Assembly (NCBI GenBank): GCA_033439265.1
Contig: JAVTVX010000019.1
Coordinates: forward strand, 3,479,501-3,543,500
From: Dillenia suffruticosa
Taxonomy: Eukaryota > Streptophyta > Magnoliopsida > Dilleniales > Dilleniaceae
Length of the DNA stretch: 64,000 nucleotides
Direction of reading: 5' to 3'
The notes beneath the pieces were generated by a model. The model was not told the origin of the DNA. It worked only from the letters and a program-made list of their open reading frames with translations, and did no database searches. Each line of letters opens with the position of its first letter. Position 1 is the stretch's first letter. Of the stretch, positions 10,924 through 20,639 are shown one piece after another. The translations under genes were made by a program, and so were the position numbers.

Positions 10924-13900
10924 CTGTGCTTCTCTGTCTTGATCTCGTGTGACATCTCTTTTATTTTGTTTTGGTTTGATCGAAATCTATAAACCCTAAT
11001 TCACGAAGAGAAAGTGCACATGCGAACTGTGAAGGGAATGGATCAATCGCTTAAGTCTAGCTTCCCCCCCCCAAGGGTTTAGGGTTTATGATTTTTTGGC
11101 CTCTCGGGATTTGCTACCTGGAAAGTATGCTCTAAAACCATTCTATAACTTCGCAGTTGTTGCTTTTAAGGTTTCCATTATGCAGTCATGCATTCAAGTA
11201 GCTTTCTTTGCTTTTTTTTCCCCTGCCAGAAGGCTGTAGCCTTGGATTATCTGCTCGTAACATTTTCGAGTCTTTTGTGTTTGCGTACCTTAGTCCACCC
11301 TAGTCATCACTGGAAGGCTCAGTTTCATCTTTAACATGGGTCCTGTTAAGGTACCCTTATTGAAAGGGGAATGTTTACAAGACTGCAAGTGAGTGTCTCT
11401 GGGGGCACCTGTTAGCATTCTGTTTTTAGTATTGCAATTAAATGGTAATGTTCTTCAACCCTCCCAGGATCTTTCTAAAATAAGATGGCTTCCATTAGGG
11501 TCTTCTTTCAATATTCTAATGTCCATGTGTAGCCAAAATATGCAATCATGTTTACTATTCTTTCTCGGAGAAATTCTGTGATAGTAGCAATATCCTTTCA
11601 GTCTTCACTAATAGTGTGGATTCTGCCCCAAGAGCGTTACCTTGGTACCCATGGTCCCCCCCCCCCCCCCCAAAAAAAAATTGTCTAAGAAAGTGGCACC
11701 GAGTGATTGTCTGTAATCAACAGACTAGTTTTTCTGCTTTGGGACAATTATAGAGCTTTATGGTGAGAATCTCACATAAACAAGGGAATAAAATAGTGTC
11801 TGCTGAAAAGCACTCATTTGGATTGTTTGTCTTAGCTTGGCATCACATTTCATGTTGTAGCTAGTATTCTTACACTCTGATGTTTTTATTATTCTTTTTT
11901 TTTTTCAATTTTCTACTTGTATTTTTGGGAGCTACCTACAATTTCTTTTTTGATTAAGGAAATAAATAATTCATTTATTCAAAATTTTAACATATATCAT
12001 TCCATGCAGTCGTACAAGGTTGAGCCTCATGTTCGGTTACCATTCACCCCATCTATTTGTGTTACAATGGCTGATTTCATAAAATCTCTGCTATAAAACT
12101 ATTTGGAACAAGTTCCACAAGAACTTCTAACTATCTTGTAGTTACTTATTTGGACCCTTTATGGCCTCAATAATGGTTATTTATATGCCCCTAAACTTGG
12201 GATGAAGGTATGGTGGAGGTGGCATCCTGACCTTGTGCTGGAGGGACAGAATTCATTATCATTCCTGTCTGAAACCACATAAAATCAAGCTTTTTTGTGC
12301 CTGTTCAACCCCTACACTTAAGGTTCTATTTTTATAGACCTCCATTTTCATGAATACTTAACATGGAGTTGTGCAAACTTTGAACTGTGATTTTATTGTA
12401 TCTACCATGAATTGAAAAAAAGGTGCCAAGGTCAGAACTTTACGAATTGGATTTAAAGGAAAGAAGCGCCTAGAGCAATAGGTTATCATCTTTTCATATC
12501 AAACATGAAGTAAGCACGATTTTCTGGGTTTTATGAGTTCCATTTGAGCATGGACCTATTTGTGTTCAGTGAGGACCTAGAGCTACATGATGACCACCTG
12601 CACCAATTATGACTGGTGCATGGTGTGAGAAAGTTGTGTAAGTGATTTAATTGGACTTCTTAGAAAATGGTGGTGCATGATAGAGAGTGAAAGGTGCAAG
12701 AAATGCATTTCCTGGCTTCAAGCCAATGTGGATTTGAATAAAAATTCTAAAAACCACCCGTCTGGCTTCCAATTTGAGTTTTCCCTTGTACTCTTAGCAC
12801 TAGGAGAGAGCAGGTTATAGAAGGGTTTGGGGGAAAATTGCCGTCCACACCTCAGTGGTTGGTCTTTTATGCTTCTGAAGCACCAGTTGATAACCATGTT
12901 GCAAAGTTTTTCTGTTCTTATCTCTATCCACCTTCCATGGTTAAAAATGTTGAGTGCCACAGTGGTCTTGAATGGTTAATTTTGTTTCTGCCAATTTGGC
13001 TAAAGGAACCATAGACATGTCAAAGTTTAACTTTTTTCCCGTTCATCAGGATCTTGCCTAGAAATACACAAATTAGTCCCTAGGTGATGACCATTGCAAG
13101 ATTTAATTGCATTATCTTGACTCAACTAGGTTATGAAAATCGTCAACATTTTCTTCTATTACCTCCTGCAGAATGAATGCTTGTACTCTGATACATGATT
13201 TGTAAGATTTCATGGTTCTCATAGGACATTGACAATATCTTCAAAGAAAAAAGGAAAAAAAGAAGAAATAAAACTACTCTGAAGATTATCTAACAATTGA
13301 ATGATGTTTGCTACTTAAACTTGAATTCTGTTCAATGCATTGAGTGCGGTTAATATTGAAGGGAAACATGTTGAACTATTGCACTGTCCACCCCAACAAT
13401 GTTCACAAACTTCATCGGATGAAGGATATTTCCTAAAACTTACTTTAATAGATAGTTTATTCATTTTTTGATGCCAAAAAACAAACTCAGTTTCATGTTT
13501 AATTCCAGAGTTTCCATTTTTCATGCGGTAAGTTAGTTATATGAGTCATTTCAGTCATTTCAGCGGCCTTCTGCTAGTTATGAGCTTATTGGTAGTATTA
13601 GGAGGTGCTTCTCTAAAACAAGACTATGAAGGTTAAATTGCAGTAGCTAGTTCCTTGTAGATATGAGGGTCTGAAGATATTAGCTCTACGGCAGTAACTA
13701 TATTGGGTGCCAGTATGATCATTAGAGATAACAGTTAAAAGGTGGTTACTTTTTGTTTCCTTTATCCTTCATTCTAGGTCCTCCATATTGAGTTGTTTAT
13801 TTGGAGGACAGACATGATTTAATATCTCATGGGAGTCCCATTAACTGGTGAGATCTTCTAAAATGTGGGAAGGTTCTGAGGTGGTTTATGATGGTTGCAG

Positions 13901-15053
13901 AATATGAATAAATTTAAATTCTGGACAAGTTCCTTAAAGGGAACCTGCCAGTAATTGCATTGACAGTGTGATTTTGGATTTATACATTGTACTACTTTTT
14001 TATAAGATATGGAAGCTTGGTGTTGAAGTCCTAGATGAAGATACCCTCATTATAATGACTATCTGAGGTAACAGTTTTAAAACTGATGCAAGTGATTGAC
14101 CCAAAGAAAGAAGTCCAAAGTTCATAAAAAGTTATGATCTCTCTCGTCAGCAAGAATTGCTTCATTCCAATCTTAAACATCACATGGTTGATTACATTAT
14201 GCCATGTATTTGTTTGTCTGACTGTATCTGCTTTGTGTTTTTGTTTTTGTTTTTTGCTTTTTTTTTTTTGGGGGGGGGGAGTTTTTTATGTTCTATTTTA
14301 CCAATATCTGTACCTTTCTTAAAATGTTTTGAATGATGCTAGTTAGATGCATGAGTATTGTGAGATACAAACAAGCAATTATAATTAATATACTGTAGAC
14401 ATGGTTAGCTGTTGATTATTAGTTTGATGGTGTTTACATCTTGTACAGGACGGAAAGGTGTCACAGCTGGAGCATGTATTTATCCGAGGAAGTAAAGTCA
14501 GGTATGATATCATTAGTTATGTTAGGTTCCCGTTATACCGTATGCAGAAAATGACATGTATAAGCTTCCAGGTTTATGGTTATTCCAGACATGCTGAAGA
14601 ATGCTCCAATGTTTAAGCGCCTGGATGCTAGAATTAAGGTAGTCCAATTTGGTCATTGATTACAGTCAAATAACAGCTTCTTTACCGAATTAAATCTTTT
14701 TCTCTTGAATTTATTCTAGGGTAAGGGATCAGCACTTGGAGTTGGCCGTGGTCGAGCTGTTGCAATGCGGGCTAGAGTAAGTTCTTTTTTTTTTTTTTTT
14801 TTTAATTTCAACTTTCTTCCGCAGAAAATTTATTCTTCTCTCCATCGTAGCATTATTATGAATTGGCATATTCATTGGGTTTAAAAACCGTATCTGCCGA
14901 TCAGTTCTCAATCTCACCGTTTGGGCTGGCAGTCACATTGTCATTATCACATTTGCCTGCTTGACCTGAGTTAATATTTTGCTTTGATAGGCTCAGGCTG
15001 CTGGTCGTGGGGTTGCACCTGGTAGGGGCGTGGTCCCACCTGTAAGGCGGTAG
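10731..15053 (+). CDS. SmD3: Small nuclear ribonucleoprotein SmD3, 5 exons
   Basis: Coding exons: 10731-10889, 14449-14501, 14572-14638, 14720-14776, 14991-15053. All introns are GT-AG, joined lengths are in frame and give 132 aa, close to plant SmD3. The product is a core protein of the Sm ring that assembles on U1, U2, U4 and U5 snRNAs. Sm1 motif lies in exon 1 ([20 protein letters not shown], about residues 9-28, then [19 protein letters not shown]). Sm2 is split over exons 2-3 ([20 protein letters not shown]). The C-terminal tail in exons 4-5 is Gly-Arg rich ([20 protein letters not shown] and APGRG), the usual target of symmetric arginine methylation. ATG follows a GA-repeat leader. Intron 1 is about 3.56 kb and far longer than the other three (70-214 bp); it starts in a CT/TA microsatellite. 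The gene sits between DUF3774 copies 2 and 3. Confidence 0.95.
10890..14448 (+). other. SmD3 intron 1 (3.56 kb)
   Basis: A long first intron. It begins with a CT/TA microsatellite (10890-10923) and carries telo-box-like motifs near 10991 and 11074, and a C-run followed by an A-run at about 11656-11680. I saw no second gene or clear transposon in it. First introns of plant housekeeping genes often enhance expression; that is inference here. Confidence 0.6.
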
Positions 15054-15619
15054 TAAATAGATCAAAAATGGGTGATTGATTGTACGAGGGACTTCTTTGG
15101 TATTGGATCTTTGCACTATGTTAAAACGATGAGCCTGTGTACGAGTCTTTAATTTGAGTAGAAGAGAAAAATCGTAGTCTCCTGATTCGATGGAGTTGGT
15201 TTTGTGTATAGTTGTATTTGAACCTGAATCCTTCGTTTTTCTAGATTATCTGTTTTCATGCATTTGCCTCTAGAATTATTACTAAGAATGAGAGTTCAAT
15301 ATGCAACACCTGCAATCTTGATTCTCAAATTTACCCTTCACTTTGATGGATTAAATATCGTTTCACTTGGAGAAGGATATATATATATTTTTGTATAATT
15401 AATTGGTATCCGAAATCACGTTACGATTAATTTGATTTGAGTATTATCGGGTTCAATTTAGGTAAGAACTTTCTTAATATAGTCTTTTTTGGTCTTTATG
15501 TATCAAATTTGAGATTTGATTAAGAGATTTAGCACTCTTATATATTAGGTTATCTGGTGGTATGGCAAAAGAATATTTGATGGTATCTAAGGTGGACAAT
15601 GTGATTAAACCCTAGGTTT

Positions 15620-15623
<4 letters not shown>

Positions 15624-15655
<32 letters not shown>
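15624..15655 (+). repeat. (CT)n microsatellite
   Basis: About 16 CT units, directly visible, between SmD3 and DUF3774 copy 3. Confidence 0.9.
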
Positions 15656-15656
<1 letters not shown>

Positions 15657-16165
15657 TAAAATGTCATAACACGAAGCTCAATCTGTAAAATTTTCAATTT
15701 TAGGGCAGATGAAATTTATTTTTAAAATTACTCAACTATCAATTCAAGAGTTTGTACTGGTTGAACTTAAACTTCTTGATACCCGCAAAGCTAATTTAGT
15801 TTTAGAAATTAAGATTTCCTCCAGGGTATCAGCAGCCTACCTGAGCTTCCCATTTTAACCTATGATAACTTTACGTTCTTGCTCTTCTTGTAAACTTGCC
15901 GGAAAAAAATGATTGGAATCGGAATTAGAACTTGGCATAAGAAATTCTCTGTGAAAATTCAAAAATTTTCATGTTAATTCTCACTAAATACTACCCAACC
16001 TGTGAGGGCCCTAAATTGCAAGTCTCCTGTCCAACCGAATTAATCAGATAAAATTCAAATACCGATAGTAAAAACCAAAATTACTCCAAGTCTCCTACCA
16101 GCCTCACTTTAAAACATCAACAAGTGGCTCATTACATCACTCTTTCTACATTAAAGAGTTAGGCA

Positions 16166-16170
16166 AAAAA

Positions 16171-16209
<39 letters not shown>

Positions 16210-16210
16210 A
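16166..16210 (+). repeat. (TAAA)n microsatellite
   Basis: About 11 tetranucleotide units, with AAAGAGTTAGGC repeated on either side. Confidence 0.9.
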
Positions 16211-16394
16211 GAGTTAGGCCTTGGGCCTTGATCATGAAATAATCTCATAAATTTGTTTCTTGAATCTGTGTATCCTGTTATAGATCTTCAATGGTTTCAA
16301 CAAGAAATATTTGATTAGTCAGATTTGATGATGGTGCATGATATATGGAAATTTCTTGATACTAATATTTTTTCTTTTGAAATTTGTTAGCTCG

Positions 16395-16720
16395 CTAAAT
16401 TAATTAATATTTATATAAAAATTATTATATTTTCTATATTTACATGTTTTTCTATATTTAATAAATTATTTATTTATTTATAATTATAATTTTTTATATT
16501 ATTTATCTTATAATTAATAATTACAAATTTGATCATTAAATTTTAATTATAAAATATCATTATTCTATTATTTTTATAAAATAAATAATATTTACATAAA
16601 AATCTTTATATTTTTTATATGCACGCATTTGTCTATATTTTTTGTTTTCTATGATTTTACAAAGTGTCATTTCTTTATATTGTTTTGTATCCGTTTTCAT
16701 TTCCGGGTATATGTCTTTGC
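16395..16720 (+). repeat. AT-rich dispersed repeat, copy B
   Basis: Resembles 6525-6835 in the order of its AT-rich blocks: ATATTTAATAAATTATTTAT, then ATTAATAATTACAAATTTGA, then GATCATTAAATTT, then a T-rich end with TTTTGTTTTCT. Class unknown. Confidence 0.45.
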
Positions 16721-17303
16721 ACAACTCACGTGACAGTAATATTATAAGTAAGTTCAATAATTGTTCAACCACTAAAGTCTCATCCAAGAAAAAGGAAAAA
16801 AGAAAAAGTTTGTCGATGGTGAATATCATTATCCATTTTCTTTATAAGCAAATTGTTGGTTCATGGTGAATGGTGTGCTCCAATCAAAAGAATGAGGGAA
16901 AAAAAAATAATAAAAGAAAAGAAAGTGTCCTACAAGCACTAAAGATAAAGTTAGAAGACGATATGTAAGTTGAAGAAAGTCTCGTGGCATCATTCAATGA
17001 TCCTCATATATTGCATAGACACCAATAGCACTTTGAGTAAATACAAAGCCATACTTCATGTACGCCTACATACTTCATGTACGCCTATACTCTCTCTCTC
17101 TCTCTCTCCCTCCCCATATTGTACGGAAGTGCTGTTTTATTCGCCAATAGTTAGTGCTTTCTCCAACCACATACCTGAACCTTTACGCTCAGCCCATACT
17201 CCTCACAACGACCTTCCCTATTTAGTGTCCCTTGATATATGAGCACACCTAACCCTGCTGAGATATAGAATAGCTACTTTGTCTTGTGATACGAAGGGAA
17301 AAT

Positions 17304-17536
17304 GAAAATGTTCGACCAACGTTTCGTTGGTTTAGTACAAAAGATATTAATATCTCACACTAAGAATCAGAATTCGAGTCTTGATAGTGACAAAAAATGA
17401 CGTTGGGAGAGTTCCCTCTCGATTGGAACCTGACAGCAACTCGATCGAGATTAGTAAGAGCAAAATTTCGGATAGTCAGCGGTGAACCAAGTTCGGAGAA
17501 TGAAAAAAAAACAAAAAAAAGAAAATGATCAACAAG
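17304..17536 (+). mobile_element. tRNA-derived-type SINE (family S1), copy at DUF3774 copy 3
   Basis: The body 17320-17520 starts GTTTCGTTGGTTTAGTAC, contains AATTCGAGTC (B-box-like) and CCTGACAGCAACTCG, and ends in a poly(A)-rich tail from about 17502. It aligns along its length with the reverse complement of 27969-28169. Imperfect direct repeats flank it: GAAAATGTTCGACCAA (17304-17319) and GAAAATGATCAACAAG (17521-17536), 11-12 of 16 positions identical. It sits immediately upstream of the third DUF3774 copy and separates that copy from its own 5' region. Confidence 0.65.
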
Positions 17537-17775
17537 CTTGCCTAGCAGCGTCACTAGGAGCTGCTTTTGCAATTAAAGAACAAGTTTTCGGATCAAATTC
17601 ACCAGCTTTGAAGCGAAATTGGGCTCCAGTTGCACCATCTACTCATGCAAAATTTTTCAATGTCAACTCTGGTTACTCCAACAAGGACAAAGGGATGACC
17701 AGTGAGAAGGGAAAGGCGGCGGCCGAGTCACCGATGATGGTGGTCTTTTTGGGTTGTTAAGGTCCTTATTGCTAA
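17521..17775 (+). pseudogene. DUF3774 (wound-induced WIP-like) copy 3, decayed
   Basis: The frame CLAASLGAAFAIKEQVFG at about 17540-17593 matches the family block WIVAASVGAVEALKDQ. The end SPMMVVFLGC (to 17757) matches the S-x-x-x-VMYLSCW tail. The Trp codon of that tail is TAA (17758-17760), and the next two codons, GGT CCT, still read Gly-Pro, as expected from CWGP. So the tail is recognisable through the stop. A SINE lies directly 5' of the coding part and no start codon in the right frame belongs to the gene itself; the Met upstream comes from SINE-derived sequence. An open frame therefore exists (17482-17760), but it is partly SINE-coded. Most likely a pseudogene; a truncated protein cannot be excluded. 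Confidence 0.65.
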
Positions 17776-18051
17776 GATGCATCATTTTCAGACCAAGTTC
17801 TGATCAATGTCCTCGTTGGTATATACACTGCGAGATGTCAAATGAGTTGATCATCAATCGTGTGAAAAAGTAGAGCTGTATATAGTTTTTTGGATTGTAG
17901 ACCTTTTTGTCTTGGAAAGCAGCATACCTAGTAAAGAACAAGTCTGTTCCAGACATGAAGGCATATAGGTGCATGCAATGTAATTATGAGTATTCCAGCA
18001 GACAAATATCATTGACTAAGTTGAACATTTTGTGAAATGTTTAGCCCGTAG

Positions 18052-20618
18052 CACTTGAAAAAAGGATATTAGCGCGATGAGATGAAATTTTGTTGCTAAT
18101 CAGTGACCGAAAACTTCAACTGCTTAGTGACAGAATTTGTCACAGAATTTCCTTACAGTCACTCCTAAGGGTAACGACCAAATATCATCACTAATTGCAT
18201 TCCAAATTTTCATGGGTGCTGGTTACAAAAGTTGTGATGATATATTTATCTCTTATTGGGTCGCTATTTAACATTAAAATCATTTTTTGTCACTAATTTT
18301 ATCATAAAACTTTCAAAAGAGGTGGCGACAAATATTGTTGTACATGTGGTCGCCACTTAGCGACAAACTCTTTCGTCACTATGTTTGCATCTACTCAGTG
18401 ACAGAGAGACAAATATATCGTTAATTTAACCACAAATTTTCATCCTTACTAGGTTAGAATTCTCTTTCCTTCATTCTTTTCTCTCATCTACCGGTCTTGT
18501 GGCGGTTTCTTTCTGCTTCCTTCGTTCCTAAAGTGTTGAAAGCCCCTTCTTTTTGCCATTAAAAGCATTTGAAAAGTCCATAAACTCCCATTGTTTTTAA
18601 ATTATGCCCCAATTGCATGATTTTGGGAATTAGTATTTTCATATGGGGTTTTTATATGGATGCTTTTCGTGAAATTGGGATTTTATTTGGCTTAGTGTTA
18701 AATTGTGTTGGTTTAGTGTTTCTTTTTTTTTTTTTATTTATTTATTTGAGTGTTTACATTCTAGAAAGAGAGTCAAAAAACCTTAGTCTTACAAGAAAAT
18801 ATATATATATATATATATATCATGCACTATATATAATATATATATATTTTTTATTTTTGATCAATCGATATCTGAAATCATATTTTGATTAATTTAACTC
18901 AAACTATTATCAGACCCTTTATAGAAATTCTCTCATCATAATTCTTTATATTTTTAATTTTCAAATCTAAATTTTGATTAAGTATTTAATAATTTTTTTT
19001 ATTAAATCAACCGTTTATATAGTATATAATATGCAATCAAAAGTTATGTGTATTAGTCAAGGCAATCAATTTGAATTGGATACAAGAGTCATGTTGAGGT
19101 GAGTTTCTTGTACTAGGTCATGGACATTAAAGTGTCTGTCCTTTGATGGCACCTAAAGTTTTGGTGGCATTATATGCAATTCCTCTTACCTAAAGTGCAA
19201 GTTTTGGAGTCATATACGTATATATACAAAAAAAATAAAAATTTAAATAACCTGTGATAAAAATTAATTTTGTTTCTAATCCTTATATGTTACGGGTTTA
19301 ACCTGCGATATTCTGTATCGCGTCTTAAATCAGTGACATGGGTTCCCCTGTTGCCCGCAACACTCCTCCACCCGTAGCTCTCTCCCTCCCTCCCCCGCTC
19401 GGCTCTCTCTCTCTCTTGCTATCTCTTCCGTTGCTACCCGCGGCTCTCATCGCTTCCTCCCCCCGCCCGCGCCTCTCTCTCTCTCTCCCCCCACCGCCCG
19501 CGACTCTCCTCTCTCCCTCCCTCCCCCGCCCGCAGCTTTCTCTCTCCCTCCCCCTCCCGTGGCTCTCTCTCTCTCTCCTCCGCCATCGCCATCCGCAGCG
19601 CTCCTCTCTCCCTCCCTCCCCCGCCCGCGGTGCTCTCTCTCCCTCCCCTGCCCGTGGCTCTCTGTCTTTATCTCTCCTCCCTCCATCTCCCCGCCCGTGA
19701 CGGTCCTCCCTCTCTCTCCTCGCGTGGTAGTCCTCTTGCCCTCCCTCTCTCCCCCCGTGGCATTTGTCTCTCTCTCTCTCTCCCTACGGCACTCCTCCCC
19801 CTCCCCGGCAGAGCGCCGCCGGAGCAAGAGGAGCGCTACGGACGGGGGATGTTGCGTCTTGGAGACTCAAAACCCTGTGTCGCGTCTTGGAGACGCGACT
19901 TGCTGTGCCCTATGCCATGGCGACACAATACTATATCACAGATTCAATTCGTTACATAGTCTATTATGGGTTCAACCCACGATAAATGAAGATCACTTCC
20001 GGAATTAGTTTCCCCGTAGATCATTTAAAAAATTTTTTTGTTCAAATCTTTTTTTTTTTTTGTTCAAATCGTTACATGTCTCAAAGTTTTGACTGTATTA
20101 CGGAGTGGCGGCTCACATTATACATATTTAGCCCCATCAAGGGGCGGTCATGCTTTCTCTCGTGATCATTTTGGTTGGTTTTGGTATTTTGTATTTTATA
20201 TTTTGTATGAACTTATTTGTAAATTTACTTTGCTAGCGTTCATCCCTAAAATTGTCTCCCTATAAAATTGTCACTAAAATTAATAAAAACAAAATTAATA
20301 ATTTTAATAATATTTTTAAAAAATATGACAAATATATCACTAAAATTATCACTAAAATTGTCACCCCAGTTTCATTGCTAGCGTTCGTCCCTAAAATTGT
20401 CTCCCTATAAATCGTCACCAACTTCTTTGCAAGATTTTGGGATGAAATTTAGCAACAAATTTGTGACAAACAATCTTGTCACCAACATATATAGCAACAA
20501 TGCATTTGCCAACCAAGTTCTTTACATCACGAAGTTTCATAGCCGATTGCTTTTGCGACAAGATAATTTCATTTTTAGTCACTAATTTTCATCATTAATA
20601 TTCTTTCTTTTTGTAGTG
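18052..20618 (+). mobile_element. CACTA-like (EnSpm) non-autonomous DNA transposon
   Basis: The right end reads TTCTTTCTTTTTGTAGTG, whose complement is CACTACAAAAAGAAAGAA. The left end starts CACTTGAAAAAAGGATATTA and aligns with it, including a shared TATTA and a GATGA about 25 bp in. Flanks are TAG and TAA, a weak 3-bp duplication. Both subterminal zones are packed with short motifs around GTCAC, GTGAC and GCGAC (18105-18420 and 20270-20585), as known for CACTA elements. No transposase is visible inside. The middle carries a SINE-like repeat (18850-19010) and the pyrimidine minisatellite module (19290-19990). Confidence 0.6.
19290..19990 (+). repeat. GC-rich pyrimidine minisatellite module, copy 1
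   Basis: From 19335 to about 19810 the plus strand is nearly pure C/T interrupted by short GC-rich spacers, forming variable units of roughly 25-60 bp built from CTCTCTCCCTCCCTCCCCCG and CCCGCGGCTCT. It is flanked by short palindromic segments: TATCGCGTCTTAAATC on the left, and GTGTCGCGTCTTGGAGACGC on the right (about 19879-19898). GGGTTTAACC (about 19296) and GGGTTCAACCC (about 19969) lie at the outer ends. Long open frames in several phases arise from the repeat and are not genes. The same type of module lies at 57206-57640. Confidence 0.65.
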
Positions 20619-20639
20619 TAAATTTTTAATATTTTATGA

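Larger units (their letters stand above)
15054..17319. other. Intergenic: 3' flank of SmD3, repeats and microsatellites
   Basis: 15054-15300 is the SmD3 3' UTR region. 15395-15600 resembles the dispersed SINE-like repeat. 15624-15655 is a (CT)n microsatellite. 16166-16210 is a (TAAA)n tract flanked on both sides by AAAGAGTTAGGC, a slippage-type duplication. 16395-16720 is the AT-rich repeat copy B. 17047-17086 holds a short tandem duplication of ACTTCATGTACGCCTA. No gene supported. Confidence 0.5.

Noticed and set aside
10991-11087. Interstitial telomere from AAACCCTAA and AGGGTTTAGGGTTT
   Set aside because: Only one or two units each, in promoter and intron context; better read as telo-box motifs.
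15624-15655. CRISPR-like or other array structures among microsatellites
   Set aside because: All arrays seen are simple repeats without spacers, and the genome is a plant's.
19338-20008. Long overlapping open frames on both strands in the pyrimidine-rich module (Ser/Pro/Leu-rich or Arg/Gly/Glu-rich products)
   Set aside because: They follow from a stop-poor CT repeat in all phases and show no domain. The same happens at 57206-57647.
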